A stretch of DNA of 5,171 nucleotides from Spirochaetaceae bacterium (GTDB lineage Bacteria; Spirochaetota; Spirochaetia; SZUA-6; RPPD01). Of the stretch, positions 1-5,171 are shown in pieces. How positions within the stretch are numbered: position 1 is the first letter of the stretch; the number at the start of each line of letters is the position of its first letter. The stretch lies in the NCBI GenBank assembly GCA_003818675.1, contig RPPD01000201.1:1-5171 (forward strand). Reading direction: 5' to 3'. A model generated the notes under the pieces. The model saw only the letters and a list, made by a program, of their open reading frames with translations, had not been told where the DNA came from and did no database searches. The position numbers and the translations under genes were made by a program.

Positions 1-1859
1 TGGGGACCATGCTCTATGAGCGGGGCATTTTTTTCAACCGCTGTTTTGAAGATGTCAACCTCGCGCAGCCAGAAATGGTACAGGCGATTCATGAGGAATA
101 CATTGCAGCTGGTGCTGAAGTGATTGAGACCAACACCTTTGGCGCAAACAAATACAAGCTTGCCCGCTACGGGCTTGAGGAACGTGTGCAGGCAATAAAC
201 AAGGCTGGAGTGAAAATTGCCCGTGATGCAGTGGCTGCCGCGGCTTGTATCGCAGCGGGCAATTCCCCAGGTGATAATTTGAAGGCCAGGAATGATATTT
301 TTGTCGCAGCTTCAGTCGGCCCCATAGGTTGCCGCATTGAACCTTTGGGTGTGCTTTCAAGGCAGGATGCCGTCCGGATTTTCAAGGAACAGCTTTCCGC
401 TCTTTTAGACGCCGGGGTGGACCTCGTAGTGTTTGAGACATTCAAGAATATAGACGAGCTGGTTCTTGCAGTTGAAACCCTCCGCTCGCTTTCCGCTGAC
501 ATACCCGTACACGCACAGTTTACAGTTGGATCTGACAACACCACGGAGGAGGGGATACCCGCACTGAAGGCTGCGGCCCTGCTCTCGCAACATAAAGGTA
601 TTGACGTGGTTGGCATCAACTGTTCAATTGGTCCTGCCTCGTCACTGGATGTGCTTTTGTCCTTCCGTGGCCATGTGCACAAGCCAATATCAGTAATGCC
701 CAATGCAGGATTGCCGCGTGAGCACGAAGGCAGGCTATTCTATCTCGCCACGCCGGAATACATGGCAGAGTATGCCAAACAGTTTCTGGACGCTGGTGCC
801 GCAGTCATAGGCGGCTGCTGCGGGACAACACCGGCGCACATACGCGAGATTTCCCATACGATAAAAAACTTTGACCGCGGCAGGCGCAGCATTGCGGTCA
901 CACCCATAAAGGACGATGTCGCAGAAAAGCCGGAGAAACCGCTTTCACAGCGGTCGGACTTCGGGAAAAAACTTTCAACGGGAGAGTGGGTTACGTCAGT
1001 GGAACTTGTCCCGCCCCAGGGCACAAGTCTTAAACCCATCCTGGAAAAGGCAGCGGAACTTTGCAGGGTCGGGGTCACAATCGTGAACATCCCTGACGGT
1101 CCGCGCGCCTCAAGCAGAATTTCAACCATGATCACGGCAATAGAGATAGAGCGGCAGACCGGGATGCAGACCCTTATGCACTACTGCTGCAGGGACCGGA
1201 ATCTGATAGGCATGCAGGGTGATTTGTTGGGTGCCAATGCAGTTGGTTTGCACAACCTGCTCATTGTCACCGGGGATCCGCCCAAGGTGGGAGGTTATCC
1301 GGATGTATCAGGCGTCTTTGACGTGGATTCGGTGGGCTTGACCCGTCTTGTAACAAGGCTTAATCATGGTGTGGATCTGGGTGGCAATGCCCTGCCGTCC
1401 ACAACCGCCTTCGTAAAGGGAACCGGCGCCAACCCCGTGGCCACCGCCCTGGATCGCGAAATTGAACGCGCATACAGAAAGGCCGAGGCCGGTGCGGACT
1501 TTTTCATCACGCAGCCCGTATTTGACATTAAAGCCTTTGAATTGTTCATGAAAAAGATAGAAAAACTGAAACTTCCGGTGATTGCCGGGGTCTGGCCGCT
1601 CGCTAGTTACAGAAACGCCCTGTTCATGCAGAACGAGGTGCCGGGAGTGGTGATCCCGGAGAGTATCATGAAGCGGATGGAGAAGGCCCCGGACAAGGAC
1701 AAAGCCCGCAGGGAGGGCGTGGTTATCGCGCGGGAAATGATCAAAGAGATGAAGGCAGTGATAGCTGGCGTGCAGGTGAGCCCGCCATTCGGACGCGTGA
1801 AGACTGCGCTTGCGGTAATGGCAAAAGATGACGCTGAAATGGAAGCAATGCTCAAGTAA
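1..1859 (+). CDS. Bifunctional homocysteine S-methyltransferase / 5,10-methylenetetrahydrofolate reductase (YitJ-like), 5' partial
   Basis: The protein probably transfers a methyl group to homocysteine to give methionine and reduces methylene-THF to methyl-THF, in the cytoplasm. The frame is open to the left edge. Bases 1-8 supply the end of an MGT motif (usually DGAMGTML in this family), so the ATG at 9 is internal and roughly 10-20 residues are missing. Counting from that Met, residues 1-290 are the homocysteine methyltransferase barrel with all three zinc cysteines: C205 in GINC, and C270 and C271 in GGCCGTTP. After a linker rich in charged residues, residues 325-610 are the MTHFR barrel, with VELVPP (E332, matching the catalytic Glu of MetF), VTGDPP (D423) and TQPVF (Q502). 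The length of 616 plus the missing residues matches Bacillus YitJ (about 612). The key residues are intact, so both halves should be active. What donates the methyl group in such fusions is not shown by sequence. Confidence 0.95.
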   Translation, partial: GTMLYERGIFFNRCFEDVNLAQPEMVQAIHEEYIAAGAEVIETNTFGANKYKLARYGLEERVQAINKAGVKIARDAVAAAACIAAGNSPGDNLKARNDIFVAASVGPIGCRIEPLGVLSRQDAVRIFKEQLSALLDAGVDLVVFETFKNIDELVLAVETLRSLSADIPVHAQFTVGSDNTTEEGIPALKAAALLSQHKGIDVVGINCSIGPASSLDVLLSFRGHVHKPISVMPNAGLPREHEGRLFYLATPEYMAEYAKQFLDAGAAVIGGCCGTTPAHIREISHTIKNFDRGRRSIAVTPIKDDVAEKPEKPLSQRSDFGKKLSTGEWVTSVELVPPQGTSLKPILEKAAELCRVGVTIVNIPDGPRASSRISTMITAIEIERQTGMQTLMHYCCRDRNLIGMQGDLLGANAVGLHNLLIVTGDPPKVGGYPDVSGVFDVDSVGLTRLVTRLNHGVDLGGNALPSTTAFVKGTGANPVATALDREIERAYRKAEAGADFFITQPVFDIKAFELFMKKIEKLKLPVIAGVWPLASYRNALFMQNEVPGVVIPESIMKRMEKAPDKDKARREGVVIAREMIKEMKAVIAGVQVSPPFGRVKTALAVMAKDDAEMEAMLK

Positions 1860-1886
1860 AAGACCGCAATTATTTTATTGACGAAG

Positions 1887-1904
1887 TGTACGCATACGTA
1901 TACA
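1887..1904. promoter_or_regulatory. Imperfect palindrome in the gap before the radical SAM gene (possible operator)
   Basis: TGTACGCATACGTATACA has matching TGTA/TACA outer arms and 12 of 18 positions that agree with its own reverse complement. It also contains the perfect 8-base palindrome ATACGTAT at 1894-1901. It ends just upstream of the ribosome binding site of the radical SAM gene, where a repressor could act. A TTGACG at 1878-1883 might be a -35 box, but the matching -10 (TACATT, 1901-1906) would place the transcription start inside the ribosome binding site. Regulation is therefore speculative. Confidence 0.2.
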
Positions 1905-1917
1905 TTAAAAGGAACAT

Positions 1918-3348
1918 ATGAAGAATAAACCATCGATCCTCTTTATTGAACCAAGGGCTGACAATCTTAATATTTTCAGTCGCTACAATCTTCCCCGCCT
2001 TGGCACCATCATCCTCGCCACAATAATGAGGGACAAGGGTTATGATGCCCGTGTGTATTTTATCCATGAGAAGGAACTGGAAAAGATGGACACGCAATGT
2101 GATATAGCGGCCATTTCAACGATTACTGCCACTGCTCCACAGGCATACCGCATTGCGGATTATTTCAAACGTCTTGGCAAGACAGTTATCATGGGCGGTC
2201 CTCACGTGACCTTCCTGCCTGAAGAGGCGCTTGAGCACGCAGATTATGTCAACCTCGGTGAAGGCGAGGAATCCCTGCCGCTTCTGGTCAGGGCGATTGA
2301 GGAAAAGACTCCTCTGCGCGATGTGCCCAACCTCGCTTTTATCCAGAACGGGGAAATGGTTTGCACGGAGAAGAAACCCTTTTCCGCACCTTTGGATACG
2401 CTTCCTTTCCCGGATTTCTCCCTTCTTGACTATGGCAAGCAGAACCGCATCAGAAGCCGTGTTCTCAAAAGAATCATCCCCATCCAGACTTCGCGCGGCT
2501 GCCCCTATGACTGCACGTTCTGCTCTGTCACGGGCATGTTTGGAAAGCGATACCGCTACCGCTCTACAGAGAGTGTCTTGGCGGAGCTTGAGCGCTATAA
2601 TCCCAAAAATGACAAAATATTCTTTTATGATGACAACTTTGCCGCCAACAAGAAGCGGACCAAGGAGCTTCTTCGCGCCATGATAGACCGTGGATTCAAG
2701 TTCAAATGGTCCACCCAGGTCAGAAGCGATGTGGCCAAGGATACTGAACTGCTTGAACTCATGTATCAGGCGGGTTGCAGGATTCTTTACATAGGCTTTG
2801 AATCCGTGGACCCTGTGGCGCTTGAAGCCATGAAAAAATCCCAGACAGCGGAAGAGATCCGCAATGCGATCAAGATAATACACAAGTACGGAATCTTCAT
2901 CCACGGCATGTTTATCTTTGGCTTTGACACTGACACCAAACCGAGCATGCGTTCCACGATCCGTTTTGCAATCAAGGAAGGGATAGATTCAGCCCAGTTC
3001 ATGATTTTAACGCCGCTTCCAGGTTCGGATTTTTACCATGAAATAAAGAACTCAGGGCGCATATTTTCTACAGACTGGAACAGCTTTGATGCGCACCATG
3101 TGTGCTTCAAACCAAAGAACATAACCGTGCACCAGCTGCAGCTCATGCAGATCGAGGCCCACACGCGCTTTTACTCGCCATGGAATGTTTTCCTGAAGCT
3201 CTTCAGGAACAACATGGGTGCTTTTATCATTGGAGTGTATGCGCACAAGATCAACCAGCAATGGCAGAAGATGGAGAGATATTACCTGGAAGCGCTTGAG
3301 GCGGTTTCTCGCAAGATTGGCAAGCACGAAGAAGCATCCGCAGAATAG
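1918..3348 (+). CDS. B12-binding-type radical SAM protein, substrate unknown
   Basis: This is a 476-residue radical SAM enzyme of the class with an N-terminal cobalamin-binding-like domain. Residues 5-130 form the Rossmann-like domain, with a typical GGPHVTFLPEEAL stretch (93-105) and GEGEES (114-119). The radical SAM domain starts near 185. Its CxxxCxxC motif (CPYDCTFC, C195, C199 and C202) would bind the [4Fe-4S] cluster. It is followed by FFYDDNF (235-241), YIGFES (291-296) and GMFIFGFDTDT (330-340), all usual for the family. Residues 400-465 form a helical tail that may correspond to the DUF4070-type C-terminus. The DxHxxG cobalamin ligand motif is absent from the N-terminal domain, as in a number of relatives, so B12 use is uncertain. 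Members methylate or rearrange lipids, tetrapyrroles and natural products, and I cannot name this substrate. The start is supported by AAAGGA at 1908-1913, 4 bases upstream of the ATG. A strong terminator follows the gene. Confidence 0.9.
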   Translation: MKNKPSILFIEPRADNLNIFSRYNLPRLGTIILATIMRDKGYDARVYFIHEKELEKMDTQCDIAAISTITATAPQAYRIADYFKRLGKTVIMGGPHVTFLPEEALEHADYVNLGEGEESLPLLVRAIEEKTPLRDVPNLAFIQNGEMVCTEKKPFSAPLDTLPFPDFSLLDYGKQNRIRSRVLKRIIPIQTSRGCPYDCTFCSVTGMFGKRYRYRSTESVLAELERYNPKNDKIFFYDDNFAANKKRTKELLRAMIDRGFKFKWSTQVRSDVAKDTELLELMYQAGCRILYIGFESVDPVALEAMKKSQTAEEIRNAIKIIHKYGIFIHGMFIFGFDTDTKPSMRSTIRFAIKEGIDSAQFMILTPLPGSDFYHEIKNSGRIFSTDWNSFDAHHVCFKPKNITVHQLQLMQIEAHTRFYSPWNVFLKLFRNNMGAFIIGVYAHKINQQWQKMERYYLEALEAVSRKIGKHEEASAE

Positions 3349-3383
3349 ACAGCTGCGGGCAGCATCATTTACAATGTATTTAC

Positions 3384-3410
3384 AGGACGGGTGACAACCC
3401 GTCCTTTTTT
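3384..3410 (+). terminator. Rho-independent terminator after the radical SAM gene
   Basis: A perfect 9-bp GC-rich stem (AGGACGGGT pairing with ACCCGTCCT, 3384-3392 and 3397-3405) closes a GACA tetraloop. A run of T residues through 3410 follows at once. It lies 35 bases after the stop codon of the radical SAM gene, and the T tract is on the + strand, so it ends transcription from the left. It separates the metabolic genes from the zinc-ribbon/exported-protein unit. Confidence 0.93.
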
Positions 3411-3490
3411 CAAATATGACGCGGTCTGCCCGGCCGCAACAATTGCATATGATCTTTTCCCTCGGCCATTAAAAGTATAGAATAAACGGT

Positions 3491-3495
3491 GGAGG
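3491..3495 (+). promoter_or_regulatory. Strong Shine-Dalgarno site for the zinc-ribbon gene
   Basis: GGAGG sits 7 bases before the ATG at 3503, close to ideal spacing. It fixes the start of this small gene. The 92 bases between the terminator and the start must hold the promoter of the downstream unit, but I could not pick out a convincing -35/-10 pair there. Confidence 0.8.
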
Positions 3496-3502
3496 CACAT
3501 CA

Positions 3503-3862
3503 ATGGCAAACCAGATACAGTGTGTTGACTGCGCGCTTCACTATGAGGTGCTTATGGACAAGACCATGTGTGGCCCCGGGCTTGAGGTGGACAGATGCAA
3601 GCGCTGTGGCGGAATATGGCTGGACAGGGACGAGATGATAAGGCTTTCCGAGCTTGGCAGGTTCTATGCCACAGGCCTTGACAAGCCTGGTGAAGTTCCG
3701 GCTGAAAAGAACCCGGACAGGAAATGCCCGCATTGCAAGCAAACGCTTGCTGCAAAAAAAGTCGAAAAACTGGGCAATGTGGAGCTTGACGAATGTCCAA
3801 AGTGCGGAGGCGTCTGGTGTGACCATGGTGAACTTATGGCTGTGATGCAGGCCCTGGAGTGA
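3503..3862 (+). CDS. Tandem TFIIB-type zinc-ribbon protein, function unknown
   Basis: This is a 119-residue, probably cytoplasmic protein with no signal peptide or membrane segment. It consists of two copies of a zinc ribbon like the zf-TFIIB family. Copy 1 has C7-x2-C10 and C32-x2-C35 followed by GGIWLDRDE. Copy 2 has C75-x2-C78 and C98-x2-C101 followed by GGVWCDHGE. The shared signature is CxxCGGxWxDxxE, and the stretch just before each second knuckle (LEVDRC, VELDEC) is also alike, so the gene looks like an internal duplication. A charged linker (about residues 60-72) joins the copies. All eight ligand cysteines are present, and C23 and C106 are extra. Such proteins are common and mostly uncharacterised. 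Binding of nucleic acid or protein, or a zinc-handling role, are all possible. The next gene starts 4 bases after the stop, which suggests cotranscription and coupled translation. Confidence 0.85.
   Translation: MANQIQCVDCALHYEVLMDKTMCGPGLEVDRCKRCGGIWLDRDEMIRLSELGRFYATGLDKPGEVPAEKNPDRKCPHCKQTLAAKKVEKLGNVELDECPKCGGVWCDHGELMAVMQALE
3856..3859 (+). promoter_or_regulatory. Shine-Dalgarno site for the beta-helix gene, inside the end of the zinc-ribbon gene
   Basis: GGAG lies within the last codons of the zinc-ribbon gene, 7 bases before the ATG at 3867. Because the site is inside the upstream coding sequence and only 4 bases separate stop and start, translation of the two genes is probably coupled. 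Confidence 0.7.
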
Positions 3863-3866
3863 GCAT

Positions 3867-5081
3867 ATGAAAAATATACGTTTGCTTTTTTTTGTTCTGC
3901 TGGCAGTCTTCTCGCCTGCGCTTCTTGACGCAGATGAACTTCCTGTACTTTCGGTCATCGTTTCTGCTGATGGCTCATTCGGGGCTGACAATGCCACCGC
4001 GGTTCTTTCAATTATAACCGCGCATGTAACAGAAACTGGATTGTACCGGGTGGTGAGCGCAGCCCAGCGTGAGGCTGCCATAAGGGAACTCGCTTTCTCG
4101 CTTTCTGACCTTGCTGATGCGGAACGCCAGCTTCGCGTGGGAAAGCTCCTCGCGGCATCGCTCATCCTCTCGGCGCAATGCTCGAAGGCCGGTGATTACC
4201 AGGTGGTGCAGCTTTCACTTGTTGATGTGCAGACCGGTTCTGTGGTCAAAAGCGCGCTGGGCAAATACCGTAATCTTGGGACCCTGCTTGAGAGCGCCCG
4301 CAGCCTTGTGGCCGAGTGCCTTGGCATTGCGGCGGCCAAGGACGAGAGCGGCATCCGGTTTGTCACTGTGAAAAACTCCACGGAGCTTTTGCGGGAACTG
4401 AAGTCAAATACCGTCATCACGCTGGCCCCTGGGATATACAACCTTACAGGGAAAAACGATATTGTCCACGGCAATCTCGCGTGGGAAGACATGTATGACG
4501 GTTTTTCCCCGGTCGTGAAATCCATCAGCAATCTTACGCTGAAAAGCAATGGAGATGCAAGCGTCGTGATTGATCCGGCATACGGGTGGGTTATGGAATT
4601 CCGGACAGGCCAGAACATCAGGCTGGAGCGGATCGTCTTTTCACATACAAAACCGGGGAATTGTGCGGGCGGAGTCCTGCGTTTCCAGCTCTGCGAGAAT
4701 GTGGATATCTCCGACTGCAGGCTCGACGGATCTGGCACCTACGGCCTTGGCCTTGACCGGACATATAATCTCACCATGAACCACTCTGTGATACAGAACT
4801 GCACCTACGGCATCATGCAGTCCGACGGATCTCGCGACCTTCTGTTTGTTGATTCCGTGTTTTCAAGGAACCGCGAGTTCACGATGATCGAGTTTTTCAA
4901 TACTTCAAATGTGACTTTCATCAACTGCGTTATTTCGGGCAACATTGGCCAGGGACTTGTATCTGCGGACACCTCATCTTTCAGCATCGTGTTCCAGCGC
5001 ACCCGTTTTGAGGGAAACAGGGTTGGTACTCTTTTTAATGACAGGCAGAGAATCAAGCTTGAGGAGTGTGTGGTAAAATGA
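3867..5081 (+). CDS. Exported protein: CsgG/LpoB-like N-terminal region joined to a right-handed parallel beta-helix
   Basis: This 404-residue protein begins with a signal peptide (NIR, then a hydrophobic core at about 6-20, with likely cleavage after A18 or A22). There is no lipobox cysteine, so it should be soluble in the periplasm or secreted. Residues about 27-155 follow the pattern of CsgG/FlgO/LpoB-type domains: a short early strand, a helix (DNATAVLSIITAHV), GLYRVVSAAQREAAIREL where the family has 'f.vveR..l..il.E', VGKLLAASLILSAQ in place of 'iGk.l.a..li.G', then VQLSLVDVQTGSVV. Residues about 165-404 form a beta-helix. Strand-turn repeats start near N222, N250, N278, N301, D324, N348, S373 and R395, 22-28 residues apart, with motifs such as NVTFINCVISGN. 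This resembles NosD/pectate-lyase-fold repeats, but no catalytic site is evident. A carbohydrate-binding, adhesive or envelope-assembly role is inference only. The protein stops straight after the last strand, without an obvious cap. Confidence 0.85.
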   Translation: MKNIRLLFFVLLAVFSPALLDADELPVLSVIVSADGSFGADNATAVLSIITAHVTETGLYRVVSAAQREAAIRELAFSLSDLADAERQLRVGKLLAASLILSAQCSKAGDYQVVQLSLVDVQTGSVVKSALGKYRNLGTLLESARSLVAECLGIAAAKDESGIRFVTVKNSTELLRELKSNTVITLAPGIYNLTGKNDIVHGNLAWEDMYDGFSPVVKSISNLTLKSNGDASVVIDPAYGWVMEFRTGQNIRLERIVFSHTKPGNCAGGVLRFQLCENVDISDCRLDGSGTYGLGLDRTYNLTMNHSVIQNCTYGIMQSDGSRDLLFVDSVFSRNREFTMIEFFNTSNVTFINCVISGNIGQGLVSADTSSFSIVFQRTRFEGNRVGTLFNDRQRIKLEECVVK

Positions 5082-5085
5082 TAGT

Positions 5086-5089
5086 GGAG
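5086..5089 (+). promoter_or_regulatory. Shine-Dalgarno site deciding the start of the last gene
   Basis: GGAG lies 8 bases before the ATG at 5098 and 5 bases before an adjacent ATG at 5095. The spacing favours 5098, giving a protein starting MKRT. The alternative only adds one Met. Confidence 0.6.
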
Positions 5090-5097
5090 ATGGAATG

Positions 5098-5171
5098 ATG
5101 AAGCGAACGATTTATGCGCTGATATTGTTTGCCTTGCCTGTGGCGCTTTTCGCTGTGGAAATCAGCAGGAA
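5098..5171 (+). CDS. Exported protein, 3' partial (signal peptide only)
   Basis: The reading frame is open from the ATG to the window edge and encodes 24 complete codons. They form a clear signal peptide: KR, then a hydrophobic run (about residues 5-18), then LFA followed by VEIS, a good signal peptidase I site after residue 19. No cysteine follows, so it is not a lipoprotein. The start is 16 bases after the stop of the beta-helix gene and has its own ribosome binding site, so it is probably the third gene of the same operon. Nothing of the mature protein is visible apart from its first few residues, so its family cannot be named. It may be a paralogue of the preceding gene or a partner of it. 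Confidence 0.7.
   Translation, partial: MKRTIYALILFALPVALFAVEISR

Noticed and set aside
1878..1906. Sigma70-type promoter TTGACG/TACATT before the radical SAM gene
   Set aside because: The 17-base spacing is good, but transcription would begin about 5 bases before the ATG and lose the ribosome binding site. It was not listed as a promoter.
2116..2904. Long open frame on the - strand (262 codons) inside the radical SAM gene
   Set aside because: It lies wholly opposite a clear family member with intact motifs, and its translation resembles no protein I know. It is a shadow of the + strand codon bias.
3352..3363. Small hairpin GCTG-CGGG-CAGC right after the radical SAM stop codon
   Set aside because: The stem is only 4 bp with no T run after it, and the real terminator lies about 20 bases further on.
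3443..3483. Promoter for the zinc-ribbon unit (TTGCAT at 3443 and TATAGAAT at 3476)
   Set aside because: The spacing of about 27 bases is far from the usual 17. At proper spacing from TATAGA the -35 region reads TCTTTT, a poor match. A promoter must lie nearby but cannot be placed.
3500..4165. Open frame on the - strand (221 codons) across the zinc-ribbon gene and the start of the beta-helix gene
   Set aside because: It overlaps two well-supported + strand genes, and its product is Ser/Arg-rich low-complexity sequence without recognisable motifs.
5078..5098. Six-codon frame starting at the ATG that overlaps the beta-helix stop codon
   Set aside because: It is too short to be a gene and overlaps the ribosome binding site of the true downstream start at 5098.

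Overview
The window reads as ordinary bacterial chromosome, with coding density above 90% and every gene on the + strand. GC content looks close to 50% by eye. Nothing fixes the taxon. Two successive exported proteins, one with a CsgG/LpoB-like region, together with a bacillus-type (YitJ-like) homocysteine methyltransferase/MTHFR fusion, fit a diderm anaerobe such as a spirochaete or a PVC-type bacterium. That is an inference and only weakly supported.

Left part (1-3410). The window opens just inside a gene for a bifunctional protein: homocysteine S-methyltransferase fused to methylenetetrahydrofolate reductase, serving one-carbon and methionine metabolism. Only its first residues are missing. 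After a 58-base gap with no visible terminator comes a B12-binding-type radical SAM enzyme of unknown substrate. A strong Rho-independent terminator follows it at 3384-3410. The two genes could therefore be cotranscribed, although their products have no obvious shared pathway beyond a possible link to cobalamin, SAM and methyl chemistry.

Right part (3411-5171). After about 90 bases without a gene, a second transcription unit begins. It holds a small protein with two tandem TFIIB-type zinc ribbons, then 4 bases later a secreted protein joining a CsgG/LpoB-like region to a right-handed parallel beta-helix. Sixteen bases further on is the start of another exported protein, cut by the window edge. 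Tight spacing and good ribosome binding sites make these three a likely operon. The cytoplasmic zinc-ribbon protein paired with two exported proteins is the least explained part of the window.

No tRNA, rRNA, CRISPR array, insertion sequence or integration site was seen. I found no convincing evidence of a wholly new system. The best leads are the chimeric CsgG-like/beta-helix protein with its neighbours and the orphan radical SAM enzyme.
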